The notes under the pieces were generated by a model, which saw only the letters and a list, made by a program, of their open reading frames with translations, was not told the DNA's origin and made no database searches. A program made the position numbers and the translations under genes. DNA of 64,000 bases from Parazoarcus communis (GTDB taxonomy: Bacteria; Pseudomonadota; Gammaproteobacteria; Burkholderiales; Rhodocyclaceae), in NCBI RefSeq assembly GCF_003111665.1, contig NZ_CP022188.1, forward strand, positions 1,612,001 through 1,676,000. The letters are read 5' to 3'. This document shows positions 55,106-62,862 of this stretch, in pieces (position 1 is the first letter of the stretch; every line of letters begins with the position of its first letter).

Positions 55106-56029
55106 TCAGTCCCGCAGCGAACGCTGGGTCAGGTGCATGAAGACCTGCTCCAGATTCTGCTGGCCGTGGTTCAGGGCCAGCGGCGTGAGCCCGTGCGCGG
55201 CGAGATCCTGCAGGATCTGCGGCAGCGCGGCGGCAGGGACCGGGGTCAGGCAGATGCTGTTTGCGCCCTGCGTCGTGACCGTATGCGCTGCTTCCCAGCG
55301 CTCGAGCAGCGGTTGCGGCAGATCGCGGTCGAGGCGGAGCAGCAGTTGCGACTCGCCGGCACCGAGCACCTCGGCCAGCGTGCCGCTGGCGAGCACCCGG
55401 CCGTGGTCGATGATGGCGATACGGTCGCAGATGGCTTCGACCTCATCCATGTAATGGCTGGTGTAGATCACCGTCTTGCCGGCGTCGCGCAGGTCGCGGA
55501 TGGCGTCGAGCAGAAAGTGGCGCGACTGCGGATCGACACCGACGGTGGGCTCGTCCAGTAGCAGCAGCGCGGGGTCGCCGAGCAGGCCGATGGCAAGGTT
55601 CAGCCGCCGGCGCAAGCCGCCGGAGAGTTCGCCGGCAAGCTGTCTGGCGACGCTCTCGAGGCGGGCGAAACGGATGGCCTCGCTGCTGCGGGCCTGCTGC
55701 TGATGCCGGTCCAGCCCCTGCACGCCGGCAAAGAAGGCGAGGTTCTCGGCGACCGTCAACATGGGGTAGAAGGCGTAGTCCTGGGGTACCAGGGCGATCG
55801 CATTGGGGCGGGCGCGGCGGAAGTCGGACAGCGTCTGAGCGCTGACCCTGATCTGCCCCTGCTGCGGGGCGATGAGGCCGGCGATGAGCGAGATCAGCGT
55901 GGTCTTGCCCGCGCCGTTGGGGCCGAGCAGGCCGAACAGACTGCCGCGTCCGACATCGAGCGTGATGGCATCGAGGGCAGCCATGCTGGCGCTGCGATAG
56001 CGATGGCTGATGCGCTCGATGGCGATCAT
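55106..56029 (-). CDS. ABC transporter ATP-binding protein
   Basis: A 307-residue ATPase with Walker A GPNGAGKTT, signature LSGGLRRRLNLAIGLLG, Walker B LLLLDEPTVGVDP and switch His in YTSHYMDE. A C-terminal extension of about 90 residues is typical of drug or lipid exporters. It overlaps the BtrH-like gene by four bases and pairs with the permease gene four bases away. Confidence 0.93.
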   Translation of the reverse strand: MIAIERISHRYRSASMAALDAITLDVGRGSLFGLLGPNGAGKTTLISLIAGLIAPQQGQIRVSAQTLSDFRRARPNAIALVPQDYAFYPMLTVAENLAFFAGVQGLDRHQQQARSSEAIRFARLESVARQLAGELSGGLRRRLNLAIGLLGDPALLLLDEPTVGVDPQSRHFLLDAIRDLRDAGKTVIYTSHYMDEVEAICDRIAIIDHGRVLASGTLAEVLGAGESQLLLRLDRDLPQPLLERWEAAHTVTTQGANSICLTPVPAAALPQILQDLAAHGLTPLALNHGQQNLEQVFMHLTQRSLRD

Positions 56030-57036
56030 TGGATGGCGCGGTCGAGGCTGCCGAAGAAGGTCTTTTCGCGGGCTGCCTGCTGGCGCAGCAGGGCGGCCAG
56101 ACGGGCCGGATCGAAGGGGTCGCGGTCGCGGATCATGCGCGCGGTGGCCAGCGCGAACTCGCGCCAGCCGTCACCGATCTCGACCAGTTCGCCGGCCAGT
56201 TCGGTCAGCGCCGGACGCGCCGCGAGGCTGGCGGCTTCTTCGAGGAAGGAGGCGTACATGTAGCGGAAACCGCCGCCACCGGTGCCGATTTCTTCCTGCA
56301 TCCGCACCAGATGGCCGACGAAGAGCTTGGATTTCTGCAGATCGCCACTGGCGGGCAGGCGCTCGACGGCGCGCGCTACCCGCTCCATGCCGCGAATGCC
56401 GATCAGCGGAATCGGGGCGCGCAGCATGATGCGCACCGTCTTGCGGATGGCCGCCGGAACCGCCTTGCCCCAGTCGGGCTCGCTGGGGCGGGTTTCCGGG
56501 TAATAGAGCAGGCCCTTGGGCGCGAGTACGCCGCGGGCGAAGCGCGCACGGGCGAGGTCGGCCGGTGCGCAGCGCATCGGCTCTTCGAACACCGGGTCGG
56601 ACAGCAGGTATTCGCCGCTGGCGCTGTCGCGGCCATAGGCGAGCACGTTGTGGGCGTTGAAGTGAAAACGCATGTCGCCGGGGAAATACGGCAACCAGAA
56701 CACCGAGGTCTGCAGGCCGACCACCTTGCCCTCGTCGAGCAGGCTGTTGAGGCGTGCTTCGCCACGGGCAGTGGAGCGGAAGGTTTCGGTCCGCATGCGG
56801 ATGCCAAGCGGTTTCTGCAGGCCGCGGATGATCGCGCGCGGCGGCATGCGGTAGGCCACCAGCGGCAGCCCACCGAGCTTGATGAAGGGCAGGTAGGCGA
56901 AGGACACGGCCGACGACAGGCCGAGCGCCATCGGCTCGGACAGGGGCAGGCCGTAGTGGCGCACGATGGCCGACATCACGCCGCTCTCGCAATGCGAGGC
57001 GTGCTGGTGGCTGAATGTGTTTGGGGTGTCCTGCAT
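56026..57036 (-). CDS. BtrH N-terminal domain protein, putative acyl-ACP acyltransferase
   Basis: A 336-residue protein with HCESGVMSAIVRHYG near the N-terminus and FHFNAHNVLAYGRD plus YLLSDPVFEEP, matching the BtrH_N/DUF4872 pattern. Cys16, His129 and Asp147 could form a papain-like triad. BtrH moves an acyl chain from an ACP to an amine in butirosin synthesis. Here it is a good candidate for joining the polyene acyl-ACP to the dialkylresorcinol. This is inference from neighbours. Confidence 0.8.
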   Translation of the reverse strand: MQDTPNTFSHQHASHCESGVMSAIVRHYGLPLSEPMALGLSSAVSFAYLPFIKLGGLPLVAYRMPPRAIIRGLQKPLGIRMRTETFRSTARGEARLNSLLDEGKVVGLQTSVFWLPYFPGDMRFHFNAHNVLAYGRDSASGEYLLSDPVFEEPMRCAPADLARARFARGVLAPKGLLYYPETRPSEPDWGKAVPAAIRKTVRIMLRAPIPLIGIRGMERVARAVERLPASGDLQKSKLFVGHLVRMQEEIGTGGGGFRYMYASFLEEAASLAARPALTELAGELVEIGDGWREFALATARMIRDRDPFDPARLAALLRQQAAREKTFFGSLDRAIQ

Positions 57037-57432
57037 TCAATCCACCCGCTTGAGCTGGTCGACGCTGATGCCCAGCGCCTCGGCGTAGCGCGCGAGCAGA
57101 GCGGGACGCAGACGGGCGAAGATGTCCGGGCGCAGGTGGCGGCGCACCCGCCACGCCCAGATGCCGCTGATCTGGGACAACAGGGTGAGATCCATGCGTG
57201 CCTTGTACATGTGATACTCAAGCGGCGACGTGCTGCCTGCACGTGCCCGCTTGCGCGCGTCAGCCGCAAGGCGGTCGAGGTCTTCCACTGCCTGCAGGGT
57301 GACGATTTCCTCGGCCTCCCAGCCGCTCGAGGGCACGATGCCGATGCGGCCATCGGCGCCGCGCGCGTACATGGCCTTGCGGTGGCCGCCGAGGGTGGCG
57401 TTGCCTTCCTGTGGAACTTCGTTTGCGTCCAT
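57037..57432 (-). CDS. Conserved-looking 131-residue protein, function unknown
   Basis: A soluble, basic, helical protein (LEYHMYKARMDLTLLSQ, then SGIWAWRVRRHLRPDIF, then YAEALGISVDQLKRVD). I do not recognise a family. It lies between the DarB and BtrH-like genes with gaps of 2 and 0 bases, so it is tightly co-expressed and probably acts in the same step. ATG at 57432; the long upstream in-frame sequence overlaps darB and is discarded. Confidence 0.7.
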   Translation of the reverse strand: MDANEVPQEGNATLGGHRKAMYARGADGRIGIVPSSGWEAEEIVTLQAVEDLDRLAADARKRARAGSTSPLEYHMYKARMDLTLLSQISGIWAWRVRRHLRPDIFARLRPALLARYAEALGISVDQLKRVD

Positions 57433-57434
57433 CG

Positions 57435-58589
57435 TCAGACCACGGTCAGGTGCATGAAACCGCTGGAGAAGCGGCCGCTTTCGGGTACGAAGCACAGCAG
57501 GCGCTCGCCTTCGCTCAGGCGGCCGCTGCGCAGCAGTTCGTCGATCATGATGTAGATCGAGGCCGCGCCGGTGTTGCCCCGGGTCGCGAGGTTGGTGAAC
57601 CAGCGCTCGGGCGCGATCGGCAGGCCGAGCCGCTGCAGGCAGTCGGCGATCTGGTCGCGGAAATAGTGCGAGGACATGTGCGGCAGGAACCAGTCGATCC
57701 GGTCGGCGCGGAGCTGGCGACGCTCGATCAGCCGGCGCAGCGGCGCTTCGAGCGTGCTTGCGACCACCTGCTCGTTGAGCAGACGCACGTCCTGCTTGAT
57801 GGCGAAGATCGACTCCCTGCCCCAGGCCTCGGGCGCGTACCCGGCCCAGCCCTGCAGCCTGCCGCTGTCGTCGCGTTCGCCGCCGGCATACATGCACACC
57901 GGTTGGGCGTGGGCCTGCGACGAGAGCTCGATCCAGTCGATGCGCAGTGCGCGTGCACCGGTGCGCGGTGCATCCTGCAGCAGGAAGGCGCCGGCGCCGT
58001 CGGACAGCATCCAGCGCAGGAAGTCCTTCTCGAATGCGATCTCGGGATGACGCTCGAGTGCGGCCACGCGGTGTTCGTTCTCGGCCTCGAAACTGCTCCC
58101 GCGCAGCACCGCCGAGGGGCGGTCGGAGCCGGTGGTGACGGCGTTGCGCGTGTTGCCGGCGAGCACCGACAGCCAGCCGTACTTGAGCGCGGTGAGTCCG
58201 GCCAGGCAGATGCCTGCGGTGCTGACGACTTCACATGCGGGGTTGCCGAGTTCGCCGTGCACCATCACGCCGTGATTGGGCATGATCTGGTCAGGCAGCG
58301 AGGTGCCGGTGGCAAGGCATTCGATGTCGTCGAGCGCAAATCCGTCTGTCGCCAGTCCGCGAATGGCCTCGGCCGTCATGCCGGCGTTGCTGTGGGTGGC
58401 TGCACCGGTCGCGGGGTCGATGGCGTAGTGGCGCTGGCGGATGCCGTTGTTGCGCAGCACGATGCGACGGGCACGCGAAGGCCGTTCGCCGATGCGGCCG
58501 AGTACCGACTCGATGGCCTCGTTGTCGACAGGGGCATTGGGCAGGCAGCAGGCCGTGGCAGTGATATATACGGAGCGGGGTTCAGTCAT
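57435..58589 (-). CDS. darB: KAS III-like ketosynthase DarB
   Basis: A 384-residue FabH-fold enzyme with Cys128 (VVSTAGICLAG), His304 (FLPHMSSHY) and Asn339 (TRGNTGAAS), the thiolase-fold Cys-His-Asn set. DarB joins a beta-ketoacyl thioester with an enoyl thioester to give a cyclohexanedione that DarA aromatises to a dialkylresorcinol. Assignment as DarB rests on the adjoining DarA-like gene, which overlaps by eight bases. A plain FabH role is the alternative. Confidence 0.82.
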   Translation of the reverse strand: MTEPRSVYITATACCLPNAPVDNEAIESVLGRIGERPSRARRIVLRNNGIRQRHYAIDPATGAATHSNAGMTAEAIRGLATDGFALDDIECLATGTSLPDQIMPNHGVMVHGELGNPACEVVSTAGICLAGLTALKYGWLSVLAGNTRNAVTTGSDRPSAVLRGSSFEAENEHRVAALERHPEIAFEKDFLRWMLSDGAGAFLLQDAPRTGARALRIDWIELSSQAHAQPVCMYAGGERDDSGRLQGWAGYAPEAWGRESIFAIKQDVRLLNEQVVASTLEAPLRRLIERRQLRADRIDWFLPHMSSHYFRDQIADCLQRLGLPIAPERWFTNLATRGNTGAASIYIMIDELLRSGRLSEGERLLCFVPESGRFSSGFMHLTVV

Positions 58590-59523
58590 GTTCGGTCATG
58601 CGTGCGTTGCCCGAACCGGAGGGCTGTTCGTAGCGCGCGCGCAGCGCATCGAGGCGGTTCCGGAGCAGGGGAGCGAAGCTGCGCTGCAGCACAAGGCTCA
58701 AGGGTACCACCGTAATAATCAGGACGATGAGGTAGGTCACAAACAGTGCGAGCGCCGGCACCCGGCGCAGTTGTCCGGGTTTGCCGAACAGGCGCACGAA
58801 GCCGGACCACACGCGAAAGGCGCGTTGCCCGGCGCGTTCGCTGACCACCAGGCGCGGATTGACGCTGACGGCGCGCAGGCCGGTGAGCATCGGGGCCCCA
58901 CTGCGCTCTTCGTCCCGGGCCAGCGCCGTGACCAGCGCATGGCCGAAGCGTGCGGCTGCTGCGGTCTCGGTCGGCGTGACGCCGGCAGCCGGCAGGCCGA
59001 GGAAGCGGTCGCGGCGGCCGGTGAACATCCAGCGCGGCGTGGTGATGAAGGTTGCCAGCGGGTTGGCGTTGTCGGTGAAGGCGACGTGATCCGTGAGGCG
59101 TGCGCCGGCAGCACCGAGCAGCGTCACGAGCTTGTCGTAGGCGGTCATCCACATGTTGCGGCAGGCAACGACGCTGACGACGGGCTTGCCGGCAAGCAGG
59201 CGCTTTCCTTCGTCGCTTTGCAGGAAGGCGGTGACCGGCTGCGAGGGCGACAGGTACCACACCTGCCAGGCCAGGATCACGAGGTCGAAACTGGCGTCCG
59301 GGGCCACCGTCAACGGCAGGTTCGGCCGCGGGTCGAGCCGCACCGACTCGGGAAACGCGTCGAGAAAGCGGAAAAACGGCCACGGGAAGGGAAAGGGCGT
59401 CTGCGGGCGCAGGACTTCCTGATGCACACGGATGCCGGCGTCCTCGAGCGGGCGCAAGATCGCGGAAACGACATCCGACAGCTGGCCGCTCTGGGAATAA
59501 TGGACAACGAGAACGTTCTTCAC
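58582..59523 (-). CDS. darA: Dialkylresorcinol condensing/aromatising protein DarA
   Basis: A 313-residue protein with flavodoxin-fold N-terminus (VLVVHYSQSGQLSDVV), DLVILAWQVWYLSPSQP, and one C-terminal transmembrane helix (about 255-280). This is the layout of the family annotated as dialkylresorcinol condensing enzyme DarA, which with flavin oxidises the DarB product to a resorcinol. It begins 12 bases after the stop of the interrupted serine-hydrolase gene. Confidence 0.82.
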   Translation of the reverse strand: MKNVLVVHYSQSGQLSDVVSAILRPLEDAGIRVHQEVLRPQTPFPFPWPFFRFLDAFPESVRLDPRPNLPLTVAPDASFDLVILAWQVWYLSPSQPVTAFLQSDEGKRLLAGKPVVSVVACRNMWMTAYDKLVTLLGAAGARLTDHVAFTDNANPLATFITTPRWMFTGRRDRFLGLPAAGVTPTETAAAARFGHALVTALARDEERSGAPMLTGLRAVSVNPRLVVSERAGQRAFRVWSGFVRLFGKPGQLRRVPALALFVTYLIVLIITVVPLSLVLQRSFAPLLRNRLDALRARYEQPSGSGNARMTEHD

Positions 59524-59535
59524 AGGCCGTGCCGG

Positions 59536-60104
59536 TCAGTTGGTGACTTTGTGCAGTTCGAGGCCGGAGAACAGCAGCACCTTGTCCTTGCCCTTGCTGG
59601 TGGCGAGGATGGTTTCGCCCTTGCCGGTGCCAAGCCCCGACACCAGCAGTTCGGTGTCCGATATCGGATTGAGGCCGATACGCAGCACGAATCCGGGGAG
59701 TTCGGAGAAGCTGCATTCGCCCACCAGCAAGCCGTCCTCGAGGCGAAGGGCGAGGCGGTCGGGCATGATGCCCAGCTTCTGCCCGACGATCCGGTATTCA
59801 CCAACGTAGTCGAGCAGTCGCTGCGGCACCGGCGCCGGCCTCAGGCGCTCGCCGACGAGCATGGTGTCGTCGCCGAAATGCCCTACCAGCACGTCATGGT
59901 TTGCCACCTTTGCCATCGAGATGCGGATGCCGTCGAATGCGCTGACCTGCACCGGGATCATGCCGAACAGCTTGTAGCGCAGGCCGAACTGCCCCTCGGG
60001 GCGGGGTTTGAGCTGCAGGGTATGGCCCATCACGCTGGCATCGAGCGCATCGTCGCCCGGGCGCACCCGGACCAGCCCGACCATCGAGTCGTACCAGGCC
60101 GAGT
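59536..60104 (-). pseudogene. 3' part of serine-hydrolase gene, cut off by IS insertion
   Basis: This fragment encodes the C-terminal domain of a serine hydrolase (SAWYDSMVGLVRVRPGDD onward, LLDYVGEYRIVGQKLG). Its present reading frame runs back into the IS end, where a TTG could start a 194-residue product without the catalytic residues. Deleting 60105-61374 and one AGT copy joins it in frame to the 5' part (LARY + SAWYD). About 188 residues remain here. Confidence 0.88.
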
Positions 60105-60135
60105 TGAGGTAGGTCGTCAATCGTGGAGTCCAACG
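60105..60135 (+). repeat. IS terminal inverted repeat (transposase 3' side)
   Basis: TGAGGTAGG, ten divergent bases (TCGTCAATCG), then TGGAGTCCAACG. Outer nine and inner twelve bases are identical to the other end. The OrfB stop codon lies two bases further in. Confidence 0.88.
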
Positions 60136-60137
60136 GA

Positions 60138-61043
60138 TTAAGCTGCCATCTGTTTTGCATAGTACTGCTGACTGAAAGCGGCAGGTGAGAGATAGCCAAG
60201 GCGTGCCTGCTTGCGTATGCGGTTGTAAAAGATCTCGATGTATTCGGTGATCTCACGCCTCGCCTGCTCGCGGGTGGCATAGGATTGGTGATGGACCAGT
60301 TCGTTCTTCAGAGAACCCCAGAAGCTTTCCATCGGGGCATTGTCCCAGCAGTCCGCCTTGCGACTCATTGATGCGCGCATGCCGAATTGCCGCAGCGATG
60401 TCTGATAGGTGTACGCGCAATACTGACTGCCGCGATCCGAATGGTGAATCAGCCCTTTGGTCGGTCGCTTCGCGACGACTGCTCGGAATAATGCTTTCGT
60501 AACCAGCTCTTTGGTCATCCGCTCAGCCATGGCGTAGCCGACCAATTCGCCGTTGAACAAATCCTTGACGCCAGCAAGGTATAGCCAGCCCTCATCGGTC
60601 GCAATGTAGGTGATGTCGGCCACCCAAGCCCGATTGGGCGCTGCCACATCAAATTGACGATCCAGCAGATTAGGCGCCAGCGGCAGTGAATGATTCGAAT
60701 TCGTTGTCGCCTTGAATTTGCGTTTCTGCTTGCAACGCAGTCCCAGCTTTGTGCGTAACCTTTTGATGCGATACACGCTGGCCGGGATGCCGTGATCCGC
60801 AAGATCTGATTGCAGGCGTTGTGGCCCGTAGGTTTCTCGTGTGCGTCGATGCGCAACCTTGATCTCGGTCTCCAGGTGCGCATTCTCTTGCGCCCGTAAC
60901 GAGGGTGGGCGTTGGCGCCAGGCGTGATAGCCGCTCTCCGAAACACTCAGCAGCCGGCACATCACCGCCACAGGGTGGTGTAGTCGCAGTTGGTCAATCT
61001 GTGCGTACTTCACCGCGACTCCTTCGCGAAATACGCCGCACAT
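60138..61043 (-). CDS. IS3-family transposase OrfB (DDE integrase domain)
   Basis: A 301-residue protein with an HTH_21 region (about 45-100) and rve integrase core. DDE residues are in WVADITYIA, HHSDRGSQY and DNAPMESFWGSLKNE. In this family it is made as an OrfAB fusion by -1 frameshifting at the A7 run where OrfA overlaps. An ATG inside the run would also allow a free OrfB. Confidence 0.95.
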   Translation of the reverse strand: MCGVFREGVAVKYAQIDQLRLHHPVAVMCRLLSVSESGYHAWRQRPPSLRAQENAHLETEIKVAHRRTRETYGPQRLQSDLADHGIPASVYRIKRLRTKLGLRCKQKRKFKATTNSNHSLPLAPNLLDRQFDVAAPNRAWVADITYIATDEGWLYLAGVKDLFNGELVGYAMAERMTKELVTKALFRAVVAKRPTKGLIHHSDRGSQYCAYTYQTSLRQFGMRASMSRKADCWDNAPMESFWGSLKNELVHHQSYATREQARREITEYIEIFYNRIRKQARLGYLSPAAFSQQYYAKQMAA

Positions 61044-61312
61044 TTTTTTAGCAGATCGCGCTCCAGCTTCACTTCCGCCAATTCCTTGCGCAATCGCGCC
61101 AGCTCAACTTCCGTCTCTGTCGGCAACCGTTGGCCTTGCCCCACTTTGGCAAGCTTGCCCGCACGCGAGGCCCTGACCCAGTTGCCAAGACTGCTCTTCG
61201 GCACCGAAAGGCGCTTGGCCGCTGCATCCACCGAAAGCCCTTCTGCCTCCACCAACTTCACTGCTTCCGCCCGAAATTCCGGCGTGTAAATCCCTTTCGG
61301 CATCCGTTCCAT
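61010..61312 (-). CDS. IS3-family transposase OrfA (HTH, leucine zipper)
   Basis: A 100-residue protein with IYTPEFRAEAVKLVEAEG and KSSLGNWVRAS (HTH, about 6-50) and a coiled coil (TEVELARLRKELAEVKLERD). The ATG at 61312 has a perfect GGAGG eight bases upstream, so it is preferred over 61333. It ends 34 bases inside orfB. Confidence 0.93.
   Translation of the reverse strand: MERMPKGIYTPEFRAEAVKLVEAEGLSVDAAAKRLSVPKSSLGNWVRASRAGKLAKVGQGQRLPTETEVELARLRKELAEVKLERDLLKKCAAYFAKESR
61043..61049 (-). other. A7 slippery run for -1 ribosomal frameshift
   Basis: Seven A on the coding strand (CTA-AAA-AAA-TGT in OrfA frame) allow a -1 slip into orfB, the usual IS3 mechanism for making the OrfAB transposase. 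Confidence 0.75.
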
Positions 61313-61343
61313 GTGCGTCCTCCGTTCGTGCAATTTTACAAAA

Positions 61344-61374
61344 CGTTGGACTCCATTTTTTTCAGCCTACCTCA
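61344..61374 (-). repeat. IS terminal inverted repeat (transposase 5' side)
   Basis: Read inward: TGAGGTAGG, CTGAAAAAAA, TGGAGTCCAACG. Its partner is at 60105-60135. The direct target repeat AGT follows at 61375-61377 and is matched at 60102-60104. Confidence 0.88.
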
Positions 61375-62608
61375 AGTAGCGTGCAAGCTGGTCTGGCGGC
61401 AGCGCCACGTCGGCGCTGGAGGCTAGCACCGGCTCGGGCTGAACGATGCCGGCCTTGGCTTCGAGGGCAAGCTTCAGCGCTTCGGTGGCGACCGTCTTGA
61501 CCACGCCCTGCGAGGTGGCCGAGTTGGAAGCGACGATGATGCCAAGTTTGTGCTCGGGCAAGACCACCATCATGCTGTGGGAGTCGAGCAGGGTGCCGCC
61601 GTGACTGGCCACGGTGCCCGCGTTGCGGATCTCGATACCCGACAGCAGCCAGCCCAGTCCGACGCGAAAGCCCATGTCGAGCTGCACATGGGTATTCTGC
61701 GGGCGCAGCATCTCGGCAAGGGTGTCGGCGCCGAGCAACTGCCGCTCGCCGGCACGTCCGTCGGCAAACACCCAGCGCATGAAGCGGCTCATGTCGTCGA
61801 CGTTCGAGACGAGTCCGCCGGACGGCAGGTCGCGCAGGGCCAGCGCGTCGATTTCTTCGTGGCGGTTGTACACCTTGAGCGCAGGCTGCGACTCGAAGCG
61901 GGTGTGCACCATGCCCAGCGGGGCGAGCAGGCGCTGTTGCAGATGCTGCTCGAAGGGCGTGCCGGCGGTGTGCTCGATTGCCGCACCCAGCAGGCTGACA
62001 GCCAGATTCGAGTAGCCGAAGATGAACTCGGGCGGATAGGCGACGTATTCGTTGCGCACGGCCTCCACCAGGCTGGTGAAGGGCGCCGGAGCCGAGGTGG
62101 TCAGCATGCCGCTCAGGTGGTTGGCGGGCAGGCCGGAGTGGTGGTGCATGATGTTGCGCGGCGTGATCGGCGTCGTGTTGTCGAAGCGAGATCGCACCGA
62201 GAAGGCCGGCAGTGCTTCTTTCAGCGGGCGGTCGATGTCGATGCGGCCCTCTTCTGCAAGCTGCATGGCGGCGGTTGCCGTGAGCACCTTGGCGATTGAC
62301 CCGAGCCGGTAAGGGGTGCCGGGTGTGGCGGCGATCTCGCGCTCGGCGTCTTCGTAGCCGAAGCCCTCTGCCCAGACTACGCGCTGGTCGTCGACCAGCG
62401 CAACGGACAGGCCGGTGACCTTGTTGTCGGCCATCTCCTGCTCGATCAGCCAGCGGGCGCGCTCGATCGCATAGCGGAAGTCGCCGCGTTGGAGGTCGGG
62501 CGGGCGCTGCGGAGCGGTCGCGCAGGCGCCCAGCGCCAGTACACATGCGCTCAGGGCGAGGCGACGGAGAAACGGGCGAAAGCCGGGAGCGGAGCCTGAA
62601 GCGAACAT
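61375..62608 (-). pseudogene. 5' part of lipoprotein serine-hydrolase (beta-lactamase family) gene, interrupted by IS
   Basis: The first 411 residues of a CubicO-like serine hydrolase. A lipobox signal (about 1-31, LALGAC) starts at ATG 62608. The Ser-x-x-Lys motif is SIAK in RLGSIAKVLTA, the Tyr motif is FGYSNLAVS, and the third motif region is VASHGGTLLDSHS. The current frame ends in a TAG seven bases inside the IS. With the 3' part the intact protein would have about 599 residues. The truncated form keeps the catalytic domain and might still fold. Confidence 0.88.
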
Positions 62609-62706
62609 GACGGGTCTGGTGCAGGAGGTCGGACTAACCGAATGTTGACAGGGGTGGCCGAGGCTCATGAAGTGACGTGCGACAGGCGACCCATGCGGGA
62701 AAGTGC

Positions 62707-62735
62707 TTGCCTGACAAAATCTTACTAATTATACA
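62707..62735 (+). promoter_or_regulatory. Sigma70-type promoter of the TerB-like gene
   Basis: TTGCCT (62707-62712) and TATACA (62730-62735) are separated by exactly 17 bases, in an AT-rich patch. It would start transcription near 62742 with a leader of about 120 bases. It lies in the 254-base divergent gap between the hydrolase and TerB-like genes. Confidence 0.65.
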
Positions 62736-62741
62736 TACGTC

Positions 62742-62755
62742 GGCTGAATTCAGCC
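62742..62755. promoter_or_regulatory. Palindrome at the predicted transcript start
   Basis: GGCTGAATTCAGCC is a perfect 14-base palindrome at the expected +1 of the TerB-like gene promoter, a position suited to a repressor. A second inverted repeat, CGGGTT-G-AACCCG, lies at 62800-62812 in the leader. Confidence 0.45.
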
Positions 62756-62862
62756 CGTGCCGTACGCCACATGTCCTTGTTCCTGATGATGTAATCGGAC
62801 GGGTTGAACCCGGCACATATGGGCGGAGTCGAAGCATCCGACATTTCAAGGAGACACTCTCG

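Larger units (their letters stand above)
60105..61374 (-). mobile_element. IS3-family insertion sequence, 1270 bp
   Basis: Two overlapping transposase frames on the minus strand are bounded by 31-base imperfect inverted repeats that start TGAGGTAGG and end with the shared inner block TGGAGTCCAACG. The 5'-TG...CA-3' ends and length fit IS3. A 3-base duplication AGT flanks it (60102-60104 and 61375-61377). Both transposase frames look intact, so the element may be active. It sits within the serine-hydrolase gene in the same orientation as the downstream darA. Confidence 0.93.

Noticed and set aside
59536-60120. Independent 194-residue gene after darA
   Set aside because: Its start lies within the IS end, and the protein is the C-terminal domain of the hydrolase encoded on the other side of the IS.
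60124-61355. Inner TGGAGTCC...GGACTCCA as the true ends of the IS element
   Set aside because: These bounds leave no target duplication and leave a stop codon in the hydrolase flank. The outer ends at 60105/61374 give an AGT duplication and exact frame restoration.
62609-62668. Upstream start for the serine hydrolase at 62668
   Set aside because: It would put 20 extra polar residues before a clear lipoprotein signal that begins at 62608.
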